Assembly: GCA_947311535.1 (NCBI GenBank)
Contig: CAMZLP010000077.1
Coordinates: 1-38,214 of the forward strand
Length of the DNA: 38,214 nucleotides
Reading direction: 5' to 3'
From: an uncultured Deinococcota bacterium
GTDB taxonomy: Bacteria > Deinococcota > Deinococci > Deinococcales > Trueperaceae
Positions 16,367-24,358 of this stretch are shown here, in pieces. Numbering within the stretch: position 1 is the stretch's first letter; every line of letters starts with the position of its first letter. Under the pieces are notes generated by a model that saw only the letters and a list, made by a program, of their open reading frames with translations, was not told the DNA's origin and made no database searches. A program made the translations under genes and the position numbers.

Positions 16367-18760
16367 TTAGGCTCGAGCCGATACCCCATCACTACTAGAG
16401 TCTTCTAATGGTGGTACAAAATTTGTCTCGTCAGTTTTAATAAGCATAATTTCCAAAACTTCTGCAAAATTTTTGACAGTGTTTACGGTTAGCTCTTTTA
16501 AAACCAATTCTGGCACATCTTCTAAATTTGCTTTATTAGCATCTGGGATAATCACATGCTTTATGCCAGCTTGGTGGGCCGCCAAGAGTTTTTCTTTTAC
16601 GCCACCAATAGCCAATACTCGGCCACGCAAGGTTATTTCACCAGTCATAGCTACATCACCCCGAATAGGGCTATTAGTTAAAGCACTAACAACGCTTAAA
16701 GCCATTGCAACACCTGCACTAGGACCATCTTTAGGGGTGGCTCCTTCTAAAACATGAATATGTAGGTCAACATTTTCATGAAAATTTAAAGGTAGATGAA
16801 ACTCTTCGGCATGATTACGTAAATATGCAATGCCAGCTTGAGCGCTTTCTTTCATAACGTCGCCAAGCTGTCCAGTTAGAGCTAGTTTACCTTTTCCTGG
16901 TAGGCTTACAGTTTCTATATCTAAAGTTACACCACCAACTGGTGTCCAAGCTAAGCCATGAGTTAAGCCAACCTGAGGCTCTTTTTCAGCCTTAGTGTCA
17001 CGATATGGTGCTACTCCTAAAAGATTTGAAATATCCTCAGTACTTAATTCTTTGATGCCATTCCAGGCTTTATCCAAATATTCTTTGGCAGCTTTACGGG
17101 CAACTTTGGCAATCATACGGTCTAAATTACGTACTCCAGCTTCACGGCTGTATTCTGTAATTAGTTTGCGTAAAGCATCATCAGGTATTGCTAATTTATC
17201 ACTCATACCGTGGTCTTTTAATTGCTGCGGTATTCGGTACAGTTTGGCAATCGCCATTTTTTCTTCTAAGGTATAACCAGAAATGCGAATTATTTCCATG
17301 CGGTCTAAAAGTGGTCCTGGGATTGTATTAAGGGTATTAGCAGTAGTTATAAACATTACTTGTGATAAATCGTAAGGAATTTCTAAATAGTGATCATTAA
17401 ATTCATTATTTTGCTCAGGGTCCAAAACCTCCAATAATGCCGAAGATGGGTCACCACGAAAATCACTAGTCATTTTGTCAATTTCATCTAATAAAAATAC
17501 TGGGTTAACAGTTTTTGCGGTCCGCATTCCTTGGATAATTCTGCCTGGTAATGAGCCGATATAGGTCCTTCTGTGGCCTCTTATTTCAGCTTCGTCTCTT
17601 ACTCCACCTAGGCTCATGCGGATAAACTTTCTATCCAAACTACGAGCAATTGATTTGGCTAAAGATGTTTTACCAACTCCTGGTGGACCAACCATGCACA
17701 TAATTGGTGGTTTGTAGTTTGACTCTTTCATATCTTTAGTAAGCTGTCTTACTGCCAAGAATTCTAATATCCGCTCTTTAGGCTCATCTAATGAAAAATG
17801 GTCTTCATCTAAGATTTTTTGAGTATGTTTAGTGTCTAAATGTTCGTTGTCTTTCTCACTCCATGGTAAATCCAGTAATACTTCTAAATAACTTCTTACC
17901 ACAGTAGCTTCTGGTGAACCTGAGTTCATTTTGGCTAATCTATCAAGCTCTTTATTTACTCGTTCAAATGCCTCTTCTGGCATTTTTTTATCTTCTGCAC
18001 GTTTTCTAAGTTGGTCTATTTCAGAGACTTCATCATTGCCTAGTTCTTTTTGAATGGCTTTTACTTTTTCACGCAAATAGTATTCACGCTGATTAGAGTC
18101 CATTTGTTTTTTTACTTGGGCATGAATGCGTTTTTCAGTATCAAAACGCTCTAAGTCTCGGGTTAATAATGCCAAAACAAAATCCAACCTTTTTATAACG
18201 TCTAATTCTTCTAAAATCTTTTGTTTTTCTGTTACCGTCCAAATAGCATATTTTGTAACTATATCAGCCAAAGTACCAGGTTCTTTTATATTACTAAAAG
18301 TTTCTAGATGAAAAGCATCAAGTTTTAAAGATTTATTAAATTGTACATAGTCTTTAAAAGTTGCTTTTGTTCGTGAAATCAAGGCGCTGATATGGTTTAT
18401 ATCATCAATGGTTTTATGTTCAGAAACAGTTTGCACTCTTGCTTTTAGAGTTCGATTGTTTATATAAGATTCTACCCGTACTCGCTCTTTACCTTCAATT
18501 AGAACTTGTAAAGTATCATCAGGTAATCGAATAACTTGTTTTATAAGGCTCAAAGTCCCAAAGCGATAAAGCTGTTTACCATTTGGATCATCAACCTTTT
18601 GGTCTAACTGAGTGACGAGCAAAACTCGGTTGTCAGCAGCTTGAGCATCTTCTAATGCTTGCTTTGATTTTATTCGACCGACATCTATATTTTCTAAAGT
18701 TCGAGGTAATACAACTTGACTGCGTAAGGCTATTACTGGTAGTTCCCAATCCATAGTCAT
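16367..18760 (-). CDS. lon: ATP-dependent protease La (Lon)
   Basis: A 797-residue cytosolic AAA+ serine protease that degrades damaged and regulatory proteins. In order: the N-terminal substrate-binding LON domain (about 5-200) with a coiled coil, the AAA+ module with Walker A GPPGVGKT (358-365), the LGGVRDEAEIRGHRRTYIGS pore segment and Walker B FLLDEID, and the S16 protease domain with Ser681 in DGPSAG and Lys724 in GVKEKLLAAH forming the catalytic dyad. Length is normal. The start follows family length; no clear ribosome-binding site is visible. The final residues SARA are encoded by a GGCTCGAGCC palindrome (16370-16379), the only copy in this long gene. The lipoprotein gene follows after 9 bases. 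Confidence 0.97.
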   Translation of the reverse strand: MTMDWELPVIALRSQVVLPRTLENIDVGRIKSKQALEDAQAADNRVLLVTQLDQKVDDPNGKQLYRFGTLSLIKQVIRLPDDTLQVLIEGKERVRVESYINNRTLKARVQTVSEHKTIDDINHISALISRTKATFKDYVQFNKSLKLDAFHLETFSNIKEPGTLADIVTKYAIWTVTEKQKILEELDVIKRLDFVLALLTRDLERFDTEKRIHAQVKKQMDSNQREYYLREKVKAIQKELGNDEVSEIDQLRKRAEDKKMPEEAFERVNKELDRLAKMNSGSPEATVVRSYLEVLLDLPWSEKDNEHLDTKHTQKILDEDHFSLDEPKERILEFLAVRQLTKDMKESNYKPPIMCMVGPPGVGKTSLAKSIARSLDRKFIRMSLGGVRDEAEIRGHRRTYIGSLPGRIIQGMRTAKTVNPVFLLDEIDKMTSDFRGDPSSALLEVLDPEQNNEFNDHYLEIPYDLSQVMFITTANTLNTIPGPLLDRMEIIRISGYTLEEKMAIAKLYRIPQQLKDHGMSDKLAIPDDALRKLITEYSREAGVRNLDRMIAKVARKAAKEYLDKAWNGIKELSTEDISNLLGVAPYRDTKAEKEPQVGLTHGLAWTPVGGVTLDIETVSLPGKGKLALTGQLGDVMKESAQAGIAYLRNHAEEFHLPLNFHENVDLHIHVLEGATPKDGPSAGVAMALSVVSALTNSPIRGDVAMTGEITLRGRVLAIGGVKEKLLAAHQAGIKHVIIPDANKANLEDVPELVLKELTVNTVKNFAEVLEIMLIKTDETNFVPPLEDSSSDGVSARA

Positions 18761-18886
18761 AGTAAACCCGACTTTACTAAGAATTACCGTAAGATGGCTA
18801 ACTCAAGCTTAGTAATTGTAAGAAATATTAAACTTGTATTAGTCAATTATGAGAGCTTTATATGGTCATTAACAATATTTCTAAAA

Positions 18887-20269
18887 TTATTGATTTAGTT
18901 GATATTCTCTACCCCATTTTACAATTTCGGCTTGGCGACCTCGGCTATTTAAAGATTGTTTGAAATGCTTCATAACCTTTGGTTCACCATGCACCAAATA
19001 AGCTTTGGCATTGCCAGTAGAAGAAATCCACTTTAGCAAGTCATCTTTATCAGCATGTGCCGAGAAACCACCGATTGTTTTTATTTCGGCGTTTACAGTA
19101 ATTGTTTCACCGTGGATTTTGACCTTTTTGCGACCATCTACTAATAACCTGCCCAAGCTGCCAGATGCTTGGTAGCCTACTACTATTAGGCAGGCATTTT
19201 TACGCCATAAATTATGTTTTAGGTGGTGAGTAATTCGACCACCAGACATCATGCCAGAACCAGCAATTATGATAGTTAAACCTTTCATGTGGTTGATAGC
19301 TTTTGATTGTTCGGCAGTTACAGTATACTCGAGCACATTTGGTTCAAAGGGGTCTATACCTTTTTGCAATTCTAACTTTATAGGTTCTATAAATTCGTTA
19401 GCGCAAGCCTGATAAAGCTTAGTGAATTTTGTAGCCATTGGTGAGTCAAGAAAGATTGGTAATTTGCCGATTCTACCAGCCTGCTGCTGCTTTAAAATTT
19501 GATGCAAAATAACCTGAGTACGTTCCAAAGCAAAGCTCGGTATCATAATTGTACCTTGGTTTTTTATGGCTTGTTCCAAAAGCTCTCTAAATTCAGCTTC
19601 GGTTGCTTCCATAGAGCGGTGGTTTCTGTTGCCATAAGTTGTTTCAATTACTACAATATCAGCTTCATTGGGTGGTTTAGCGTCTGCTTGCAACGAGCTC
19701 TCGTAGTTACCTAAGTCACCAGAGAAAATAATCTTACCCTCGGGGCTATCTATTTCTATAAAAGCACTGCCTAAAATATGGCCAGAAGGGCGAAATTTGG
19801 CAACTACTTTATTGCCTAAATTTATATTTTCATTAAATTCAATTCTTTTTAATGAGCTTAATACTGCCGGAATATCATCTAATGTGTAAAGAGGGTCTTT
19901 TATCTTGCCCTCTTTACCTTTGCGTTGAGCCTTTCTGATATTGCGTTTATAATCTTCTTGCTGTATTTTTGCCGAGTCTTTTAAAATTACCTCAGCGATA
20001 TGGTTAGTAGAATTTGTAGCTAAAATATCACCACTGTAGCCAGATTTTAAGAGTATGGGTAAACGCCCAATATGATCAAGATGACCATGGGTTAGTAAAA
20101 CAATATCAATTTCAGATGCATTAAATGGAAAGTCTTCATAATTCTTTGCTTCAACTTTTTTACCACCCTGAAAAAGGCCACAGTCTATTAAGACCTTTAA
20201 GCCATTAATCTCTAATAAATGACAACTGCCTGTTACGGTTTCTGCTGCGCCTGCGCTTATTAATTTCAT
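18887..20269 (-). CDS. Metallo-beta-lactamase / beta-CASP ribonuclease (TTHA0252-like)
   Basis: A 460-residue RNA-processing nuclease of the CPSF73-like group, resembling Thermus TTHA0252. The MBL part has GAAETVTGSCHLLEINGLKV, LTHGHLDHIGRLPIL (zinc ligands), SGDLG and VIETTYGNR. The beta-CASP insertion follows (about 210-350; GTIMIPSFALERTQVIL, PIFLDSPMA). GSGMMSGGRITHHL, GGFSAHADKDDLL and AYLVHGEP complete the active site. It probably cleaves RNA as endo- or exonuclease. AGGAGA lies about 5 bases before the ATG. It is the last gene of an operon, 21 bases after another MBL gene. Confidence 0.9.
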   Translation of the reverse strand: MKLISAGAAETVTGSCHLLEINGLKVLIDCGLFQGGKKVEAKNYEDFPFNASEIDIVLLTHGHLDHIGRLPILLKSGYSGDILATNSTNHIAEVILKDSAKIQQEDYKRNIRKAQRKGKEGKIKDPLYTLDDIPAVLSSLKRIEFNENINLGNKVVAKFRPSGHILGSAFIEIDSPEGKIIFSGDLGNYESSLQADAKPPNEADIVVIETTYGNRNHRSMEATEAEFRELLEQAIKNQGTIMIPSFALERTQVILHQILKQQQAGRIGKLPIFLDSPMATKFTKLYQACANEFIEPIKLELQKGIDPFEPNVLEYTVTAEQSKAINHMKGLTIIIAGSGMMSGGRITHHLKHNLWRKNACLIVVGYQASGSLGRLLVDGRKKVKIHGETITVNAEIKTIGGFSAHADKDDLLKWISSTGNAKAYLVHGEPKVMKHFKQSLNSRGRQAEIVKWGREYQLNQ

Positions 20270-20290
20270 AAAATCTCCTATTTTTATTTA

Positions 20291-21178
20291 TTATATTTTT
20301 TGCCAACTTAGTCGGTTATCTATAAGACTTAATTCAATTTTGCCAGTTTCACGCAAATATGACAAGTAAGCCTGAATAGTGCATAAGTTTAAGTAGTAAC
20401 GCGGAATGTCAGCGAGCTGGACGTTTAGTTTATTGCAAGTTTGCTCGAGCACATCTTCGCTTGTTCCACCATTACAGCTATCTTCTATCACTCTAGTTAC
20501 AGAATTAAAAACTGCTACATTCCGTTCAACCAAAGCTTTTATTTCTGTTGTGGGCTTGCCATGTCCGGGTAAAATAATTTTGTAATCATAATCCAACAAT
20601 TTTTTTGCAGACTTAATTTGCTTAGCAATGTCTTGGCCAAAAGGCATTGGGTATTTATCAAAAACCTCATTACCAAAAACAGCATCGGCAGCAATTAAAA
20701 CCCCATCTACCAATACCGAAAAATGCTTGTGGGCATGACCACAAGTATCAATTATTTCAAACTCAAAATCATCAATAATTAGTTTGCCCTCTTGCAAAAT
20801 ATACTCAACAGGGCTTGCTTTGGCCATTAACCATTTAGACGTTAATTCTTTTAAGGGTTTAGCACCATTAAAAATATAAACTGGCTCTAAATAAGGGTTT
20901 TGAATAATAGCTGCCTCAAATTCTGGGGCATAGACTTTGGCATTGTATTGTCTGAGCAAATAGTCATTACCACCATAATGATCAGCATGAGAGTGGCTGT
21001 TAATAATTGCAATTGCTTTTAGCCCTAAACTATCTAGAGCTTTGCGAATATTGCGACCATAGTTTTTGTCTTGACCTGTATCAATTAATACTGCATTTTT
21101 AGCCGATGTTTTAACAATGGCACAGTTAACGGCACTAGCTAAATAGTATACATCTTCGCTTAATTGCTCTAATTGCAT
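20291..21178 (-). CDS. Metallo-beta-lactamase fold hydrolase
   Basis: A 295-residue single-domain MBL protein. Metal ligands are visible in INSHSHADHYGGNDYLL (HxHxDH), the DTCGHAHKHFSV segment, IAADAVFG and the late histidine in ILPGHGKPT. The C-terminal helical tail (about 230-295) resembles the helix-turn-helix-like extension of glyoxalase II-type hydrolases. Substrate unknown; a thioester or lactone hydrolase is possible. It lies 27 bases after rsmB and 21 before the beta-CASP gene, in one operon. Confidence 0.8.
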   Translation of the reverse strand: MQLEQLSEDVYYLASAVNCAIVKTSAKNAVLIDTGQDKNYGRNIRKALDSLGLKAIAIINSHSHADHYGGNDYLLRQYNAKVYAPEFEAAIIQNPYLEPVYIFNGAKPLKELTSKWLMAKASPVEYILQEGKLIIDDFEFEIIDTCGHAHKHFSVLVDGVLIAADAVFGNEVFDKYPMPFGQDIAKQIKSAKKLLDYDYKIILPGHGKPTTEIKALVERNVAVFNSVTRVIEDSCNGGTSEDVLEQTCNKLNVQLADIPRYYLNLCTIQAYLSYLRETGKIELSLIDNRLSWQKI

Positions 21179-21205
21179 GCCTTAGCATAGCAAATATTTA
21201 TGAAA

Positions 21206-22399
21206 TTAGTTTATTAGTTTGGCTATAAAAAAGCCATCTAAGCCATCATAGGGCAATAAAAATGTACCGTATTCAGTTTCAAAATGAGGCAGAGAGGTCT
21301 CAAAGCTTTCAATTTTAAAATCACTATTTTCTAAAAAATCTTTGACTACTTCAATTGTTTCAGATTTTGTAAGGGCACAAACGCTATAAACCAAAGTACC
21401 ATCTTTTTTGGTTAGTTTGGCAGCGTTAGCAAGCATTTGTCTTTGCAGCTTTGCTGAGGATAATAAAGATTTTTGCTCTAGGCGCAACTTGATTTCAGGA
21501 TTGCCACGCAAAGTACCAGCGCCAGAGCATGGTGCATCTAATAGCACTTTGGCTGCGGGTTCTATATCTGCTAGCTTTTGTAAATCAAAACTTAGGTGCT
21601 CAGCATTAAAACCAAGGCGTTTTAGGTTCTTTTTGGAGGCTTCTATTTTTCTGCTATCTAGCTCTATGCAAACTACCTTAGCACCGCTTGACGCTATTTG
21701 AGCGGCTTTTATGCCGTTGCCACTAGCTAGGTCCAAGACTCTTTGATTGGGCTTAGGCTCGAGCACATGCACAGGTATAGTAGAGCAAGGGTTTTGGGCT
21801 TGAATATTTCCATTTTTAAAAGCTTTTAGATGATTAAGAGCTTTTGATGGCTTAATAGCAAGAGTGTTTTCAACAGGGCCAGGAGTTACGATGCAGTCTT
21901 CTGCAACTAGTTCACTATGAGCGTTGTCGTGATAACTTATGAGCCATAATGGCTCAGGCTCGAGCATGGCTCGAGCAATATTAATAGCAGCATCTTTTCC
22001 AAATAATTCTTGCCAATCTTTAAATAACCATCTAGGAACGCTATATCGCAAATTATCTGTAAGTTCAATATCTTCAACTCTACGCAAAACAGCATTGACC
22101 AATCCGGATAAACGACCATATTTTTGTTTTATAAGCTTAACCCACTCATTTACTGCTGCTCGTCTGGGTGTACCTTTTATTAATATTTCATAACTAGCAG
22201 CAACTAGGGCATTCATAACATCTTCTGGTAATTTGTCAGGTCTTTTTAATAAAGGTTTTAAACAAGCTTCTAAATAAATATAATTACGCAAACTGCCATA
22301 ACTAAGACTAGTGACAAAGCTTTTATCTTGCCCTGATAGCCTTGCTATTTCAGAATTAATGACATAACTAGCAAATGCACCGTTTTTAACACGGTGCAT
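21206..22399 (-). CDS. rsmB: 16S rRNA m5C methyltransferase, RsmB-like
   Basis: A 397-residue RNA cytosine-C5 methyltransferase that uses SAM, expected to modify C967 (E. coli numbering) of 16S rRNA. The N-terminal NusB-like RNA-binding domain (about 1-130; GAFASYVINSEIARL, RRAAVNEWVKLIKQKYG) is followed by the Rossmann methyltransferase with VLDLASGNGIKAAQIASSGA, LLDAPCSGAGTLRGNPEIK (cysteine for release) and VYSVCALTKSETIEVV (catalytic cysteine). It starts 34 bases after the metallopeptidase gene. TAGTAT ends 8 bases before the ATG and no ribosome-binding site is seen. Two GCTCGAGC copies lie only 11 bases apart at 21959 and 21970. Confidence 0.9.
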   Translation of the reverse strand: MHRVKNGAFASYVINSEIARLSGQDKSFVTSLSYGSLRNYIYLEACLKPLLKRPDKLPEDVMNALVAASYEILIKGTPRRAAVNEWVKLIKQKYGRLSGLVNAVLRRVEDIELTDNLRYSVPRWLFKDWQELFGKDAAINIARAMLEPEPLWLISYHDNAHSELVAEDCIVTPGPVENTLAIKPSKALNHLKAFKNGNIQAQNPCSTIPVHVLEPKPNQRVLDLASGNGIKAAQIASSGAKVVCIELDSRKIEASKKNLKRLGFNAEHLSFDLQKLADIEPAAKVLLDAPCSGAGTLRGNPEIKLRLEQKSLLSSAKLQRQMLANAAKLTKKDGTLVYSVCALTKSETIEVVKDFLENSDFKIESFETSLPHFETEYGTFLLPYDGLDGFFIAKLIN

Positions 22400-22433
22400 T
22401 ATTTTTAATACTATTTTTCTAGTTATTTTAAAC

Positions 22434-23108
22434 TCATCTACGGCTACGAGAAATGTAATAAAGCAACCACATTATAGAAGTGGCAGCAGCGGCAACATAA
22501 GTCATAGCAGCGGCGGTTAATACATTTTTTACACCAGCTGAATCTTGTTTGGTTACAACACCTAGCTTATTTAATTGAACAGCAGCACGTCTACTAGCAT
22601 CAAATTCTACAGGTAAAGTAACAAGCTGAAACAAAACGGCTGCCGAAAAGAGTATAACGCCTATTTGAGTTAGGCCAGAAAGCCCAGTAAAAATCCCAGC
22701 CATAATCACCATTGGCCCAAATCGTGAACCAATATTAGTAGCAGGGACTAAAGCTGATCTTATATTTAACGGTGTATAAGCCTTAGCATGTTGAATTGCA
22801 TGCCCAACTTCATGAGCGGCTACAGCCATTCCTGCAACTGTGCTATGGCTATAATTACCTTCTGATAAATTAACTGTTCGATTAGCTGGGTTATAGTGGT
22901 CACTTAGTTGACCAGGTACAGCTTTTACCTGTACATCTTCCAAGCCATTGGCATCTAATATTAGGCGTGCAGTTTGGGCACCCGTTAAATTTGAAGTATT
23001 TAAAACTTTAGACCATTTAGCATAAGTTGATCTTAGCCACATACTGGCTAAGCCCGTTAAGGCCATTGATGCAAAAATTATAAACAAATATCCTGGTGAC
23101 ATATACAT
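22434..23108 (-). CDS. Membrane zinc metallopeptidase (YugP family)
   Basis: A 224-residue integral membrane protein of the YugP / putative neutral zinc metallopeptidase family. It has an N-terminal membrane segment (about 5-25), the zinc motif VAAHEVGHAIQHA (HEVGH at 99-103), a pair of hydrophobic segments around 120-165, FDASRRA with a likely third ligand (LPVEFDASRRA), and a C-terminal membrane segment. The physiological substrate is unknown. AAGGAG lies about 7 bases before the ATG. It is the first gene of a minus-strand operon continuing into rsmB and the two MBL genes. Confidence 0.88.
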   Translation of the reverse strand: MYMSPGYLFIIFASMALTGLASMWLRSTYAKWSKVLNTSNLTGAQTARLILDANGLEDVQVKAVPGQLSDHYNPANRTVNLSEGNYSHSTVAGMAVAAHEVGHAIQHAKAYTPLNIRSALVPATNIGSRFGPMVIMAGIFTGLSGLTQIGVILFSAAVLFQLVTLPVEFDASRRAAVQLNKLGVVTKQDSAGVKNVLTAAAMTYVAAAATSIMWLLYYISRSRR

Positions 23109-23241
23109 AAAAAACTCCTTTGTAAAAAAATCTAATAATTATTTAGTGTAAATAAGCATAGTGATTAACATTCCCATCCCCATACTTGATAATACCATAC
23201 TCAGATATTATTAGTTTAAATATAAAATACAATTTTAAAAG

Positions 23242-23279
23242 CCATAAAACCCACATCGATAGTAATGTGGGTTTTATGG
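23242..23279 (-). terminator. Intrinsic terminator of spoVS
   Basis: A perfect 15-bp inverted repeat: CCATAAAACCCACAT (23242-23256) with ATGTGGGTTTTATGG (23265-23279), loop of 8. On the minus strand the stem is followed by CTTTTAAAATTG. It starts 17 bases after the spoVS stop. Confidence 0.8.
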
Positions 23280-23295
23280 TTCCAAATGGCAATTG

Positions 23296-23571
23296 CTATT
23301 TGGATTCTTTTTTAATAGATTTTATAAAAAAGCGAACTGCCGTTCTCTCCTCATTTTGTAATTGTAGCTTTACAAATGAAGGTTGTGCATATAGATCTAA
23401 TTGATCAGCTTCTATATAGCTTCTTGCAATAGCCATAGCTTTGACAGCTTGGTTTATTGCTTGTGGCCCGATAGCCTGTACTTCTACCGCTGATTCGGTA
23501 CGTAACAATGCTGCAATAGCACCTGCTACTGAATTTGGTTTAGAATTTCCTGAAACGCGTAAAGTTTCTAT
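23296..23571 (-). CDS. spoVS: SpoVS-family protein, probable non-ATG (ATA) start
   Basis: A SpoVS protein, a small Alba-like fold found in sporulating Firmicutes and, without sporulation, in Thermus and Deinococcus, where it is thought to be regulatory or nucleic-acid binding. Signatures are LRVSGNSKPNSVAGAIAALL, VEVQAIGPQAINQAVKAMAIARSYI and EERTAVRFFIKS. The open frame extends upstream to an ATG at 23652, but that extension (YIYYLDRLLSYFLGG) is unlike any SpoVS N-terminus. Family proteins begin with Met directly before (E)xLKVS. Here that codon is ATA (23569-23571), preceded by ATT, with AAGGGGG six bases before the ATA. I therefore place the start there (91 residues, normal length). A sequencing error changing ATG to ATA is the main alternative. 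Confidence 0.85.
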   Translation of the reverse strand: METLRVSGNSKPNSVAGAIAALLRTESAVEVQAIGPQAINQAVKAMAIARSYIEADQLDLYAQPSFVKLQLQNEERTAVRFFIKSIKKESK

Positions 23572-23586
23572 AATACGCCCCCTTGT

Positions 23587-24181
23587 CCCCCCGAGAAAAT
23601 AGGACAGTAATCTATCTAGGTAGTAAATATAGCATTTATGATAGATTAGCATAAGACCAAATGATGCATAAAACCTTAATAATTTAAGAATTACTAAATT
23701 AAAGTGGATAAAAAAGCCATAGGATATTTTTATAATTGCTTAGTATTTATAAGCTCAGAGATGTATTCAATGGACTTTGCTGTTATCTTAGGAGCTTTAT
23801 TGCTAGTTTTGTAAAATCAAGGCTTATTAAAATATTCGCCCTCATTTTTGCTGTTTCTTAGCTAACTAGCCATGATAACTGGCTAGTTAGCTATATTAAT
23901 AAAGTAGAATATAGCAATTCATAATATTGATATTGGATTAATACATATGCATTATTTAGGCATAAGCAACAATTACGTATTTACTATTATAGCTTGCTTT
24001 TTTGCAGACTTGCTAAAAATATTTTAACAAGTATTTTAAGGGCATATGAAATTAGAATAGAAATAAATGCACTTTATTATTCGGGGTGATTACCGCTAAT
24101 TTAGAATAATCCTTGCTTAATTGGTTTTTTAATAATTAATGTAAGAAAATTCTAAGTTTCTTAATTTAAAACGTTAAAAGC
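23587..24181. other. Long intergenic region between spoVS and the ilv promoter
   Basis: About 600 bases without a supportable gene, AT-rich. It contains the start side of spoVS, the 13-bp hairpin at 23859-23893, and an AT-rich inverted repeat near 24010-24035 (ACTTG...CAAGT around AAAATATTTT). No ORF with a ribosome-binding site was found on either strand. A small RNA gene is possible but I cannot define one. Confidence 0.4.
23859..23893. repeat. Perfect 13-bp inverted repeat (hairpin)
   Basis: TAGCTAACTAGCC (23859-23871) and GGCTAGTTAGCTA (23881-23893) are exact complements with a 9-base loop. No T-tract follows on either strand and neither flanking gene points into it, so it does not look like a terminator. 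It could be an operator or part of an unannotated RNA. Confidence 0.6.
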
Positions 24182-24210
24182 TTGACAGTTCTTATTTTGC
24201 TTCGTATACT
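24182..24210 (+). promoter_or_regulatory. Consensus promoter of the ilv-leu-cimA operon
   Basis: TTGACA (24182-24187), 17-base spacer, TATACT (24205-24210): an almost ideal sigma-70 promoter. The expected transcription start (about 24217-24219) coincides with the GTG of the leader peptide. Confidence 0.85.
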
Positions 24211-24218
24211 CACGAACA

Positions 24219-24278
24219 GTGAATAACTTAGTCACAACTAGTCTTCTGCTGATTTTAGGGTTCAGGGGTGACGTTTAG
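24219..24278 (+). CDS. Branched-chain attenuator leader peptide (leaderless)
   Basis: GTG at 24219 opens a 19-codon ORF ending in TAG (24276-24278): MNNLVTTSLLLILGFRGDV. It holds five Leu, one Ile and two Val codons, with the run CTT-CTG-CTG-ATT-TTA at 24243-24257 as the obvious stalling site. There is no ribosome-binding site; GTG lies 8 bases after the -10 box, so it should be translated from the 5' end of the mRNA. The last codons (AGG-GGT-GAC) encode one arm of the antiterminator. The arrangement is that of ilv/leu operon leaders of enteric bacteria, but the sequence is different. Confidence 0.8.
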   Translation: MNNLVTTSLLLILGFRGDV

Positions 24279-24332
24279 TAGTTTTATTAAATTCTAAGCA
24301 ACGACATCCCGCCAAAAATTGGCGGGTTTTTT
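24265..24332 (+). terminator. Attenuator: antiterminator arm and intrinsic terminator before ilvB
   Basis: Terminator: CCCGCCAA (24308-24315), loop AAA, TTGGCGGG (24319-24326), then six Ts (24327-24332). Competing pairing: GGGGTGACG (24265-24273, inside the leader ORF) pairs with CGACATCCC (24302-24310) over eight of nine positions (one G-U, one A-A mismatch) and removes the first three bases of the terminator stem. A ribosome stalled at the Leu/Ile codons would leave 24265-24273 free and favour read-through; one reaching the stop codon would cover it and favour termination. Confidence 0.78.
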
Positions 24333-24358
24333 ATTAGTGTATAGGAGGTAGTAGTGAG

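Noticed and set aside
20291-22399. The MBL gene next to rsmB as an arsenic or antibiotic-resistance gene
   Set aside because: Only generic metal-binding motifs are visible and the neighbours are RNA-processing genes; nothing points to resistance.
23572-23652. Upstream ATG (23652) as the start of spoVS
   Set aside because: The extension is unlike SpoVS N-termini, and a good ribosome-binding site lies between it and the homologous region.
24211-24358. T-box or other riboswitch in front of ilvB
   Set aside because: No T-box sequence or specifier hairpin is present; the leader is fully explained by a leader peptide and two alternative hairpins.
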